Assembly: GCA_030248135.1 (NCBI GenBank)
Contig: JASANC010001904.1
Location: 1 to 64,000, forward strand
Reading direction: 5' to 3'
Length of the DNA stretch: 64,000 nucleotides
Source: Theristus sp. LFF4_11
Lineage: Eukaryota > Nematoda > Chromadorea > Monhysterida > Xyalidae
Part shown: one piece after another, positions 1 to 12,039 of the stretch
Layout of the letters: each line of letters begins with the position of its first letter
How positions within the stretch are numbered: position 1 is the stretch's first letter
Notes under the pieces: generated by a model
The model's input: only the letters and a program-made list of their open reading frames with translations
What the model was told of the DNA's origin: nothing
Databases searched by the model: none
Program-made: the position numbers and the translations under genes

Positions 1-1503
1 CAGAATTTCGCACATGATGTGATTTTAGACTAAACTGAAGAGGACAATTGAAAAATATCTAGATAACTTCTAAGTTTTTACGCTTTTCAGCAAGCTTTTA
101 AACAACAAACGCGGCGCAAAAATATGACTCTTATGTACTTGTATCCGTGTGTACCACATCAGAGACTTGAAAAGCGTTGTCGAGCCAAGTCTTTCACTGC
201 TTACACAAGGCCATATTCCTCCTTTTATATGCGTCTCCCGCATTTTTAGATAATACTCTTTATAGTGTGTTAACTAAATCAACTGTGATCAACTGTTGCC
301 ATATGTTCATTTCCTGAATATTTGCATCTAGGTTCTCTCAATTGTTGTGCAAAACAAATAAAAAATGTGGAACTTTGTATCGGGTGATTGGGGTAATATA
401 GTTAAATCAAAATCTTTTGAAAAACCAAAATGTGTGCAAAACAACATATGAGAGTGCTTTTAATCAATAACATCAGTGGATTGCTGAACGATAGCAAAAG
501 TTCAGAAAAAAGCTATAGTAGTGCCAATTTTTTTGTCTTCACTTTCTTAGTGATCTTTTTGTGCCCCTCTTGGTGTCCTTTTTAAACGTGAATTATTTTA
601 TTATTAAAAGTGAATTATTAAGTTTTGCGTTTGCCACAGAGACTCCATAGATGTTTTATTGGCAGTTATGAACTTGCCATCAGTTGTGTCGCTTGGTATT
701 TACAGGTTTAAAGATAAAAAGTAACAGCCAACCATGAGACGCCGATCTAGTAACCAGTTTCACCAAGTTCTCAGTTACGGGCAGTGAACTGAGCGGTACT
801 GGGAGTTTGCAATTTTTTGTAAATGGTCCGCATTATCTGCCATTTCAAAAAAACTTGCCAAAAACGTAAAGTTTTCCACATTTTGAAAAAGCACCCAATA
901 TAAGGACCAAGAAGGGCACTCAAATGGATGTCTTGTTGACACACCAAAATGGGCACAAGTATAGCAAATTTTTTTATCTTACTGCCAAAATTTTGCCTGG
1001 GTACGTAATCATATTAAAAAATTAAAAAATGACGTTAAAGTATGCTTTCTACAGCTTATATCTGCATCGTGGCTATGTGCCAACTAATGAAACATACCGT
1101 AAAGTCTTGCATATAAGGTCTCCTTATATAAATTTGAAAATCAAAAATTTCTGAAAAAAGTGGAATTTCGTGTGACAACCTTATAAGTGGGAGGAGGTCT
1201 TATAATGCGAACATTAGGAATTTCGGGCCTTATAAACGGGGTAGGATTGTGACCAAGTATAAAATTTGAATTTTTTGGTGTCCCGCCGTGTGACACTCCG
1301 CCCACTTTTGGGTGGGGGTCTTATAAGTGGGAGGAACTTTATATGCAAGACTTTACGGTAATACTTTGTCATTAAAATCATTGCATTACAGTTGATAACA
1401 AAAAATAACACTTTCAATAATTTGTCCAATTCTCAGGCTACATCTCTCAAACTGATTCCGAATGATGTTAATGAAGCATCATAATTTTTCTTAACCTAGC
1501 ATT
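1..1503. other. Intergenic region downstream of rGC-1, no gene seen
   Basis: AT-rich sequence left of the rGC-1 stop codon. Short open frames here have no recognisable domain and no plausible splice context. The only structured feature is the inverted-repeat element at 1095-1360. The 3' UTR of rGC-1 must begin at the right edge of this stretch, but I cannot place its cleavage site. Confidence 0.5.
1095..1360. mobile_element. MITE with TACCGTAAAGTCTTGCATAT termini
   Basis: The left end reads TACCGTAAAGTCTTGCATAT and the right end is its reverse complement (ATATGCAAGACTTTACGGTA), about 266 bp apart. A short internal motif, CTTATAAGTGGGAGG, occurs twice. There is no coding capacity. The fragment AAAGACTTTACGGTA in the second intron of the CYSTM gene (near 53925) looks like a relic of the same family. 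Confidence 0.7.
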
Positions 1504-4500
1504 TTATTTTTTCTTTTTATCTTTCTCTTTCTTCTGTTTGTGCTCACTTTCAGCACCGCTTGAGCAGCTGGTTGTGGCTGTTTTATCTTCGATTCCTTTT
1601 GTTTTTTTGCCCAATAACCAATATGTACAAACCGTTCCAACCTAAAAAAATAACTGCTGAAGTGTAAAATGATATAGTAGGAAGAGAGTTGCGGAAACAA
1701 ATTTTACACTTTGGATTGAAGTGTTACCTTCATTTTTGTTTCCCCACGTGGTTTGGTAATGTAGCCTCCGATTGTATCGGTTAACATTGTGTTGACTGCC
1801 TCTGAGATGTGCACGGTTCCAGCTGAAAAAAGCATGCCGTCTAGTGAAGAAGATGATGTACAGGGTGGCGCATAAACACTGTATCACTTTGACAGCTCCT
1901 ATCTTGCCAACCAATGAACCGATTTATATAAGATTTTTAGGGGATCTTAAAAAATAACTTAGAAATGTGCAAAATTTTAACACAATCCGACCAAAGCGCG
2001 TTGTTTAGCAAAGAAAATTTAAAAAAATCAATTTTCTATTTTTCTCTTTTGACGCGCAGTCACAGATTTTCAAAACAAATAACCACCAAAAAGGACACAG
2101 ATCATTGAAAAAAACTACAGACAAACACGTTCGTTGGTCATTTCAAAATAAATGATCATCACCAACATCAATGCACATTGTGTTCTTTCTGCGACTGACG
2201 ACGTCACCTTTCTGCACATGTTGACGTAGATCTCAATGTCTACCGACGCGCGCCGCGTGGATTTGTTAGGGCTCCGTGCCTTTGCAGCTGCCAACTGTTC
2301 CGTTTTTGAGGCAGCTCCTTCCTCCGCCTTGAACTGGGAATCCTATAGTAAAAAGAACTGCTTTGAAAACGGAACAGGTGGCAGCTGCAAGAGAGCAGAG
2401 CAACAGAGCCCCAATAACTCCAAGCGGCGTGCGTCGGTCGACTTCAACATCGACGTCAGCATGTACAGAAAGGCGACATCGTCAGTCGAGAATGTGCATT
2501 GATGCTGGTAGTGAACGTTTCGAAAAAAAATTAACGTGTTTGTCTCTGCCTTTTTTCTGTGTCATTTTCAGTGGTTATTTTGTTTAAAAATTTGTGACTG
2601 TGCGTCGGAAAAAAACGATAAATTGATTTTTTTTTAAATTTTATCAATTACACAGCCCCTTTTGTCGGATCGTGTTTAAATTTTCTGCATTTCTAAGATA
2701 TTCTTTGAGGAATACCTTTTGAACGGTTTATTCTAACCGGTCAGCGGTTGGCGGGATATAAACTGTAAAAAGGTGATGTGAAAAAAACGCTACTTAGGAT
2801 GCGCCACCCGGCATAATAATCATATATTACGTTTTGCATTTTCTAGAAGTTCACGAGCTACTTCAACGGTGTCACCGAACAGGAGATATCGCGATGTGGT
2901 CTGACCAATCACGCCAGCAACAGCAGGGCCTACAACAATAACTGATGTTGAACTACTTTAATTGCCTTTTTGTTTCTTGTGTTTTTTAATTTTAGTCAAC
3001 GGAAGCAAACCACAGTGTATTCCAATTTTCAGTTGACACTTTTCGTTCGGCAAATGGGACAAAACAAACGCGTTCATGCGTAGCTGGAAGTGTAATGCCA
3101 AGTCCCCAGCAACCGTAACGTGGTGTCGACCCTCTGTGTTCTGGGAAGACTGGCCCGTCTTTTCTGCTCGTTTGAAAATAATTGTAACGTTAAATGAAGG
3201 GCTGTTGATTCAGAGAAGATTTAAAGTACTAAATAGATATCGGCACCTTTTGCTTGCGCAATCGTTTCTTGTTCGTTCACGTTTAGACCACAGACCAGCA
3301 TGTACTTGTCATTCACTGATTGAACCTGTAAAATAATGTTGTGTTTATATTTGTAGAAGATGGAATATTTAAAAGAAAAGCAATTAATAGCAAAAATAAA
3401 TGTACTTTGAAGCACTCGTAGTCGTCAATGATTTCATCTAACTGATAATATATGTCATTCAACATCAGGACCACCTAAATTTTTTTATATAATGTACAAG
3501 TACTTTGACGCTTTAAATTTTTCTATGGATCTTGAATACATTTGCGCAGCATTATTCGGTTCAAGTCCACTTGTACATCACACCTACCTGCAACGGAGTG
3601 CTTTTTTCCACAATTGTTTCAAATTGTGCCATTGAAGAAAACACAATTGAAACATTATCAAGTGATTCTGGCTCAACTGATTGACCTGCTTTCAGTCGAT
3701 CTGCTACTTTTCTGAAAAAGTGTTGACAAACAGAACTGAAATGTGTTCAAATGCGTTCACTTTTTTACCTTTTTTTAAAAAATATAGCCAGTTGATCATC
3801 AAATAAAAACAGCACAAAATAATAACTTTGGCAAGAATTTATATAGCAATAAGTCAGCTTTTTTAGTTTCGTCCGCCAGCTCCCGACTGCGGTCCCCAAT
3901 ACTAGTTTCCATTGTTGCTGCGTATCGCTCCATCATTTTCATCACGTGATCCAATAGCGTTCCTTCGCTTAAAGTTGACAGATTATACACTAACCACAAT
4001 GGTTAAAAAGTTAGATTGTTTAACGTTATTATGCATTCGTTTTATGGCGCTGAAATTTAACACACACCGGCCACGACTCATTGCTTTGACAGCGGCTTTC
4101 ACGTGTTTAAAGTCGGGTCGCAGAAGCGGATCTTCCATCCAACAGTCACGCATCAATGTGACCATATTTGGATCCAAGTCAGCATCTTTTTGAAGCGATG
4201 CCAAGTCTGGACGAAATGCTGGATCGAGACCCGCACGGACCAGTGTCATAATTTCTGAGGAGCAGATTAGCAGTAATTAAACCAGTAACAATTTCTGGCG
4301 TTTTTGCTTTTTTTGCAATTTGGCTTACCATTCGGCAGTTTGTTGTGTGAACCAAACGGTACATCGCGTGATAGGATTTCACTGACAACTATTGCAAATC
4401 CATAAACGTCACCCGGTTGTGTGCCTCCCACCGGTTGAACATCTTTTCGTGCCAACTCAGGAGCACACCACAGCAACTCTTGAATGTGAGTTTTTAGTTG

Positions 4501-7500
4501 TGTGGAGTTCAGCAAAACTTTACGTTTTAGAAATAGAAAATTTAATTTTAAGGCAAAAACACTTTTACACACGGGCATCTTCGAAAGTAGTTGGTCTCAG
4601 AAGCGGCAATCCAAAATCTGTAACTTGCACAACCCAGCGACTAGTAACTAAACAGTTGTTTGAAGTTAGATGACCATGCGTTTTGATGTCACTCTTATGC
4701 AAGTATTCCATACCCTAGGGTTATAACAGTGTTAATTCAAAAGCAATAGTTAAGACCACGACGCTTTTCAGTATTAATAATTTTAAATTAGGACTTTTTT
4801 GGTCGGTACTTACATTAACTAAATCTCGTATCAGTGAATATTTGAAGTAGAAGTCTAGCTTCAACTGTGGATTAAGCAAAACATCCTGAAAATAATTCAA
4901 TAATTACAGAAATAAATAAACGCTAAGGAAAGCAAACGGCTCGTTTTAGTCACTCGAGTCAAGTGTTGTTACCACATAAATTTTAAACATACATTTGCTG
5001 TGTTGTTGTTGTTGTTGGGACTTTTAGGCGATGTTTTTTAGCCAGGGCTAACCCAGAAAGTTTTCCCTGTCATTAAGTGCCTATACACCCCTGCTGTGTT
5101 GAAATTTCATTGAAAAAAACAATCCAGTTGATCACAGAAGAGCTCACAATTTAAAAACTCCACTTTAGCATGTGTGGCTTTGTGCCAGCTTATGCAGCAA
5201 GCGCACATTGTGTTGTTGCAAGCGCGAAATGTGATGGCGCAATTGTTTTTGTCAGACAATCTGGTTTCCATTTGATAACTGTGTTTTTTATAATTTTCTT
5301 TTTTTACTTTTTGCCGTTTGAAAAAGCAACAACGGCTATGAAAACGGTTCAATTGTTATCAACCGTTTTTTAATTGCTATTTGTCATTTTCTTGTGACAT
5401 GGTCTATGAACAAACTTGTAAGTCGCAATTATTTTCAGCAGAAGGGAACAAAAAATAATTTCAATTACTGTAGTCAGAGCATATTGCAAATTTGCTGATG
5501 TTTCACGTACTCAACACACAAAAATTCAGGTTTCATGATGCAAGCTATGTCGTGGTCAACTAGATTTTAAAATAAAAATTTAACACAACAATGTAAAATT
5601 TGAAATTTATTTGGTGAATTTTTTATCTTCAACCATCAACAAAGTGGCTGACACGAGGCATTTACTTTCTTGGCGTTTTTTGGATCACCCTGTATATACG
5701 TAATTTTGCTAGCTGAAAACCATACTTGTAAGCTTCCTTTACTGGCATATCGCCAAACGGACATCGGCATATGGCTGTCGAGGCACAGACCGATGAATGG
5801 ATTTAAATTGTCATGCACGATGTCACGCAGCTGAAAAAGTGCATGTGAACACCAAAAATTTTATTCAAAGTGCTGTGAATACAAATAAAAAATTTACCAG
5901 TTTAATATGATAGTGATCCTTTGAAGAAGACAGAATCATGCTTTGCTGATGTGCCTTTAGCCAGACAAGTGCGTTTTTATAATATGCGACCCGTTCTTCA
6001 CCTTTTAAGACAATTTCAGCTACGTCTTCGGAAACATCTGTTGAAACCGTTGCCAGAGAGCCAGAATTTTGCTTAAAAATTATTGAAAATTGGAACATGA
6101 TCAACAGATATACTAGATGTTACATTAGTTTACATTATAAAACTTAAGTTTTGTGCGCACCATTTCAACAAGTTTTAAAAGCTGTCGTTGATCAATCTTC
6201 CACAACATTTTTGCCATTTCATCAGTCAACGTCTTGTTTCTAGTGAAAAAATTTTACTGATTTTTAAATTTTATTTAATTCAAGACTACACCAAAAACCT
6301 AGAAAGAAAGTTTAATAATGGGAAATTGTTGTGAACCACATTTAACCTATAGTAGAAGACGAATCCTACAACCCCGGCTGCCAGTACCACTGCTCCAATT
6401 AATGCAACAATAACAACCAAAGTGGCACCTGAAAATTATGCAGAAAATTGCAAAGAAAGGATTTTGGAACTTTGAAACATTCTTTTTGTTTTCTTTTACA
6501 ACTGACTACTGCTTCCGTCATCGTCAAGGCACAATTCTCCTGACCATCCACAACGAGGGTACCACTGTGGTTTGAAGCCGTTTCGCATTTCCCACATAAT
6601 ATATTCAGGCACAAGTTGCTGAATCTAAATGCAGTAAATATGGAAAGTGATTGTGAGGCTAAGCAGTGTTATATGTTTCAACTTTTGCTGTTCGCTGTGG
6701 TTGTTTGTTTTATTTCCTGGTTGATTCATTCCGAACGCTAAATAGACCACAAGAAATTTTATTGCAATAAACGTTTCGATTGAAACAACACACATTAACT
6801 TGAGTGTGGTTTTTTTGGCAATTACTTCTTGCTGAAGAAGGCAGTTGAATAAGGTCGAAACGTTCAGTGCAATGGCATTTCTTGTGGTTTATCTGCTGTT
6901 CGAAATAAATCAACCAGGAAATAAAGCAGTGTTAAAACAGCATCATTCAAAATAATAGCTTTAAAAAACGCGCCATGTCTGTTTTCTTGTACATCTCTGC
7001 CTTCAGCAATTGCGTCAGATTTCCTGATTTAGTAAATGCCTTCAAGACAAACGACGGTTCGCGACCGGCAACATCGTCAATAATAACGTGGCCACTAATT
7101 CCTGAACAACGTTTGAAGCAATCAAGATTTGCTCGCAGTATAACCAAATCGAAGGATTCAAAAACAATCTAAAAACCATTGTAAATTAGGCATTGACAGA
7201 ACAACATTTTGATTTTGGTTTAAATAATATGCATACACATTGATGTCACCATTCATTTATTCAAGTGCTGCTCTATTATCCTTTATATAAAATCTTCAAC
7301 CTTGAAAGTGGGTGTTTTTCGTATTTTTCAATATTGCTCGGCCGTCACGTAGTCGGCCACCCTCGGCCAAGGTTTTGTTCAGGGCAAGTGCGTATAGATA
7401 GACGGCATCGTGCAGGAAGGGCGAATACAAGGAACCCTAACCGTAGTATTGTGGGCAATTGCCATTAAACAGCATCACTTTGTACTTGTGGTATTTTTTG

Positions 7501-10500
7501 GCCTAAGATAACCCATGCTGCACTTTGTTCGACATATTATAACTTAAATGCAATATTCAGACTTTGACGTTGAACTGAAATCGCGTTAGGTGGCAAAGTT
7601 AGTTATGTATCAACACAAAATCGGTTTGGTCAATTTCTATGAAAAAACCCGTTTGTGTAAAGTAAGAAGAACCGCATTTTTGCTGTCACTTTCAACGTCT
7701 TTAACACTGCAGTACACAAACAGCGCACTCGGAATTTGTCTTAATACTGTTATTAAAACTTAACTAGCTAAGCTTCAGCCAACTGACACATTAATGTTCA
7801 GTTTGTCCATGACTGTAGCACAAATGTTTTGGTTTTTGTTTTCAAGTCTCAGTTTAATGAAACGTTGTTTTAGATAATGGCAACATCAGCAGCCACTCGT
7901 ATTTCCCTGTAACAATAAAGCAACTCTGTAATAATGGGCCTTGTAATCAGTTTCAAATTACTAAGAACTGCAGTTGCTTTGTTTCTGCAAACAACTTTCT
8001 TTTTTAATATGACATGTCAGTATTAAAAACTTACATATTGTTGATTAATGCCTGCGTCGTCAAAAAAGAACGGCCATTTAGTGATGCGTTCAATCACGTC
8101 TTTTTTGAATGTACCAAGGACTTCGTTGCTCGACAACAGCATTTCAAACTTCAAAACACGGAAAAGTTAACGCTTATTAAAAAGTTAAAATAACGACTGC
8201 ATACTTACAAACATTAAGTTCTGCATGCTCGTGCGTGACTCAACGTCTCGAGAAGAATCAGTGGTGCCATCTGTTTCATCAATACGGTTTGTCCACACGT
8301 CTGTTTTGTTTTCAAAACGCACATAATCTGGCACAATGTACACAAACTCCTCTCCATGTAGATCTGCGCATATTGGCAAATATCATGTTGAGCGCAAAAT
8401 TATCACATTATTTTTTGGATGGCATTGCTTTAAGAGTGTGAATACAAACTTTTTTCGGCAGCACGCAACATGAAACGTCGTAGATCAGAGTCCAGATCAA
8501 TACAGAGAAGCACAACTGAAAGGAAACTAGCAAATTAGTTAAATCAGAAAAATTAATTTGTGTTGTGTTCATGGCATTAAGCACCATGTCCTTTTTGCGA
8601 TCAATTTTCAGCTCAAACAAGAATGGAGGTCCATCACGACATAGATTTGTTCAGTACCGAAGATGAGGGGGGTGGGGGTGTACCCCTAGCCAAAACTTGC
8701 GCCCTGTAGGGGGGGTTGGTCCCGTGACACCCACCCCTAAACCCGGGACCCCCGTTAGTACCCCCTACCCCCTTATTGACTCGGCACCCCCCGTGGGTAC
8801 TCACCCCCCTCCAAAATCGCAAACGTTCCAAAGTTTCCATACTTTCCAAAGTCGCAAACGTTTGTTTAAAATCACGAATTTTTGTTGAAAAATCACAAAT
8901 TTTTCTTTGAAAATCATCAGTTTTTTCGTTCCCAGGTCCATAATACGCACTAAATGTGAGGTTATTTAGTCTTACAAACAACTATATTAGCGAAATTTTT
9001 AAAATTTATAGCGTTTTTCATTGAAAAATTTGAAAATAAAAAACGGGAACCCCCAAAAACCGATTAGCATCCGGTGCACCCCAAGCAGGCGACCGGGGGT
9101 CCCCGTTACCCCCTACACCCCCCCCCCCACGTATAGGTACCCCGCTACCTAAAAATGTCTGTCATCTTCGGTACTGGATTTGTTAGAAATAAGAAATTCG
9201 TAAGTTGATTACTTGTCCAAAAAAGCGTTAAGAGCGTCAAAGTAGCTTGTTTCTGTTCTTTTTCTTGGTTTCATAACAAATAACAAAATATTGGCAAATG
9301 ACATGAGACATATGCTACGTAGTGCTGCCGCGGTTCACGTTTTTGGGCTACGGGCGGTTTCGGTAAAACATGGCCAAAAAATCTTTGGTACGGTTTCGGT
9401 TTCGGTTTTCAGGTCAAGCTACAGTGTATGATTTCGATTCGGTTCAAAATCCAAAAAAATTCGGTTTCGGTTCGCCAAATATGATCTTGGGTACGGTTCG
9501 GTAACCGTCATTTTTGGTTACCGCGGCAACACTAATGCTATGAACACAACAATTTGATTAGAACACTACAGCGTTTGTTCAAATAATTTTGAGATTACTT
9601 TATTGAATGGCGCTGTTTTTTCTTTAGCTCACAAAACATTACTTACTTCGAGTTAGTTTCGGGAAATGGTTCAGAAATTTCTCTATTTCAGCGTCGGTTG
9701 GCGTTTCTCCATCAATCTCTTGATACAACACTATGTGAATGTTGTAGATTGGAAACCATTTATATGCACCTTGGGCGGTCGATAGACATTTTTGAGTACC
9801 ATGAAAAAATTTAAATCATAAAACAAAGAAAAAGAAATTTAACAAAAATACAAAAAATATTGTGAAAAATTACTTTGTCATCTGTGTAAAACAGGGCCAC
9901 GCGAGTCCAATCAAAGTGTGTCAAAATCTCAGCCATCGCACGTCCCAGTCTGAATTTAGTGAACATTTAACAGTTTAATTTCATCTTCATTCAAAAGGGA
10001 AAAATTATTAAACGTTGCTTCAGTTATTTAGATAAAATACTGTTTACCTCAGCGCAGAACTGATAACACGTACAGTTGCAGGATATCGTTCGGCATCGGC
10101 AAGATCAATAGTTGTTGCGCCCCAACTAAACTGTGGAATGTTGTAGTAATTGGCAAGCACCCCCACAATGGTCGCTGCTGCAAAGAGTTAAGTTTTGTTC
10201 TGTGACACTTGACTGTGCTAAAAAACGTTGCTCAGACAAAACTTACGAATTGAACAGGGTGGTCCAAAAACAACGTCTGCTTGATCCCGCAACATTTCAA
10301 TGGCAAGACCTGCTGCTATGCTTTCGTCGCACTGGTCATAGCGCCAATCGACACTGCGAATGGCAAACGTTTAGCCGCAAGTTTCAAAGTGATGCTTCTG
10401 TTCAAACTGGCTGAAAAATTCTTACCTCAGTTGCACTCCAGGTAAAATTCCTTCTTTTTCAACGCGTTCTATAGCAATCGCCAGGGCACCGGCGCTGGTC

Positions 10501-10664
10501 GAGTATTCCATCATCGGTCCAAGAATATTTTTCATTTTACTATTATGAGGAAACATAAACGACAAACGAGCATTGTAGTTTTTGTTGTCTCCATCCTTGC
10601 CAGCTGCCATTCTCATGTTGAATAAAACTCCACACGCTACCAAAACCGTTAGATCTTGAAACAT
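1504..10664 (-). CDS. rGC-1: receptor guanylyl-cyclase-like protein, catalytic residues lost
   Basis: Leftmost of four tandem paralogues. Exons, 5' to 3': 10664-10426, 10353-10247, 10177-10048, 9949-9874, 9800-9647, 8515-8450, 8363-8209, 8148-8035, 7436-7301, 7101-6974, 6624-6510, 6428-6347, 6239-6161, 6071-5898, 5830-5726, 4885-4814, 4714-4573, 4478-4329, 4254-4068, 3967-3827, 3711-3588, 3474-3406, 3325-3247, 3163-3011, 2929-2831, 1822-1728, 1641-1504. They sum to 3309 nt, in frame, giving 1102 residues. Order: signal peptide, ANF-receptor ectodomain, membrane helix (about 475-500), kinase homology (about 501-804, DFG kept, HRD absent), coiled coil, cyclase homology (from about 851) ending in YWLLG and a Lys tail. 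In the cyclase domain FSD is FSS, the guanine-selecting Glu is Gln and CLFGD is LLFGD; VND keeps the second metal Asp. Odd points: the intron before exon 5 ends in AT with no AG anywhere in it, exon 11 of the family (6974) has a GC donor, and the micro-exon of rGC-2/rGC-4 has no in-frame match. It may be decaying. Confidence 0.85.
1861..2811. mobile_element. Palindromic transposon relic in the penultimate intron of rGC-1
   Basis: Two long inverted arms face each other. The left end CAGGGTGGCGCAT pairs with the right end ATGCGCCACCCGG, and internally the block around TGACGACGTCACCTTTCTG (2195-2215) pairs with AGAAAGGCGACATCGTCAGTC (2470-2490). The overlapping open frames on the plus strand at 2236-2587 are compositional shadows of the arms. 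The ends resemble mariner-type CAGGGTG termini. No transposase was recognised. Confidence 0.65.
4886..5725. other. Long intron of rGC-1 (between family exons 16 and 17)
   Basis: This 840-base stretch separates two kinase-homology exons. It holds a short GTT run near 5000 and plus-strand open frames without any recognisable domain. No terminal inverted repeats were found that would define an element. Confidence 0.5.
6708..6924. mobile_element. Small inverted-repeat element in rGC-1 intron
   Basis: TTTATTTCCTGGTTGATT at the left end is repeated in inverted form as AATCAACCAGGAAATAAA at the right end, about 217 bp in all. The interior holds CTGAAGAAGGCAG..GGTCGAAACGTT, an arrangement reminiscent of a motif found in some animal repeats. 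It is non-coding and lies in the intron between the TM-proximal cysteine exon and the exon at 6974-7101. Confidence 0.65.
8652..9176. mobile_element. hAT-like MITE with 8-bp target duplication
   Basis: The 525-bp element starts CAGTACCGAAGATGA and ends TCATCTTCGGTACTG. It is flanked on both sides by GATTTGTT (8644-8651 and 9177-9184), an 8-bp target-site duplication as made by hAT-class transposases. The interior is strongly strand-skewed with long C and G runs. It has no coding capacity and sits in the intron between family exons 5 and 6 of rGC-1. Confidence 0.8.
9323..9537. mobile_element. CGGTTT-rich inverted-repeat element
   Basis: The left end AGTGCTGCCGCGGTT is matched in inverted form by ACCGCGGCAACACT at the right. 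Between them are repeated CGGTTTCGGTT and GGTTCGGTAACCG motifs. A related CGGT-rich stretch lies at about 33720-33960 in rGC-3. Likely a degenerate MITE, non-coding. Confidence 0.5.
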
Positions 10665-12039
10665 CTTGGTGAATTTTTCAGGTCTAAAACAAAGAATAAA
10701 AATTAGTTTAGTTTTCTTTTTTCCATTTTTTTCTTAAATGTTAAGTGGGTCCAAGAAATTTTATGTTGTTTCACGATGCAGCGATGACTTGTTCGAGAAC
10801 CCAAACCGTAGCATTTATTGGTGTTCAGATAAAACCTTTAGTTAAGTGTAATTACCAGTACCTGCTAGTAACTAGTTAAGCATAAGAATTATAATGATGT
10901 TTTGTTGATCATTAGCTGCAGTTATCTATTATTCTGCATATTTGACAACAATTAACTAACCACCACTGCGTAAAAACATTGCTAACAACTGCGTATGAAT
11001 GTAAAAGGAAACATATCTGTATCCCAGCACACAACATCGTTTGCTGTTATAGCCTCAGTAACGACATTTTACGTAAACCCCCCTTTCAGCAAAACTTAAA
11101 CAATGAAACAACCAGCGCTAGTTTTTGTAATCTTAATGTGATCATTATTAATGTACTTTGATTATTAAAAATTTTGTTTTCAGTGCTTACGTAACTGTAA
11201 ATATATTATGTTATTATTTATTTATTTAACATCTTCTGTGCAAAAAATGAAAAATAATCTTTTGACAAAAATCATAACAAGTAATGAGCAAACGTTGTGC
11301 AAAGTTGAAAAAAATATTGAGAAAAATACTTTGAACAAAAAGAATATACTGAAATGTGTGAAGGTTTAGTCAGGTTAGTACACGTGTCCAAAATAGACAT
11401 GCATTTCAATGTAATAAACAACTGAGCAAAAATAAATGCTGATTATAATAAGTTATTTACTTACCTAAAAAGATTAAAAAAACAAAATAAAACTAGACAC
11501 AACTGGGAAGACTTCGAAGTTTCGCAGCTCGTTACTATCTAACATTGTCTAGCATTTCAACCAGATGCAATCAAAAGATCCAACTAGGAAAACAAACGAG
11601 CCAAGTTAAGAACCGACTTTTTTTGGATGCTGCGGCTTGTTCATCGTGTATATTTATGGAGTAAAGTTCAGAATACTTTCATTCATGTTTTTATGCTTCC
11701 GCAGAAAAGAGCCACGATTATGACAAAAATTAGCATGTATTGCGTTAACATTTGTGTTTTTGTTTAGAATCAGTATTTCATTAACTAATTGACATTCAAC
11801 TGATTCAAAAATTGAGTCGAACTTTTGTTGCATCTGGTTGCAATTTAGTTTTTTTATCAACTCAAAAGGGTGAATGATTTGTGTGCTTCAGCACTTCAAA
11901 GTCGTGCCAATAATTCTGTGCCTACTTGGTACATTGTGGGGTAAATCTGTAACATGGACCAAGTTCTCACCTAGTTTTGCGACCATATGTGGTCCAATAC
12001 AACTGTGATATAACATGAATTTTTTTAAGTTTCTGTCGG
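10665..12039. other. Spacer between rGC-1 and rGC-2
   Basis: AT-rich spacer between the rGC-1 start codon (10664, minus strand) and the rGC-2 stop codon (12040). It must contain the rGC-1 promoter or trans-splice site and the rGC-2 3' UTR. I see no conserved gene and no clear terminal inverted repeats; the small open frames (for example 10979-11161 and 11654-11860) have no recognisable domains. Confidence 0.5.

Noticed and set aside
2236..2587. Overlapping plus-strand frames in rGC-1 intron
   Set aside because: They lie in the arms of a palindromic element and have no homology that I recognise.
7301..7450. Apparent one-base deletion in rGC-1 relative to rGC-2 (ATGGCAATTGCC.. upstream of [10 protein letters not shown])
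   Set aside because: In every copy the exon can start at an AG directly before GG(T/A/C)TCC; the differing bases and the in-frame TGA of rGC-4 then fall in the intron.
8697..8888. Proline-rich frames in the 8652-9176 region on both strands
   Set aside because: They are the C- and G-runs of the hAT-like MITE.
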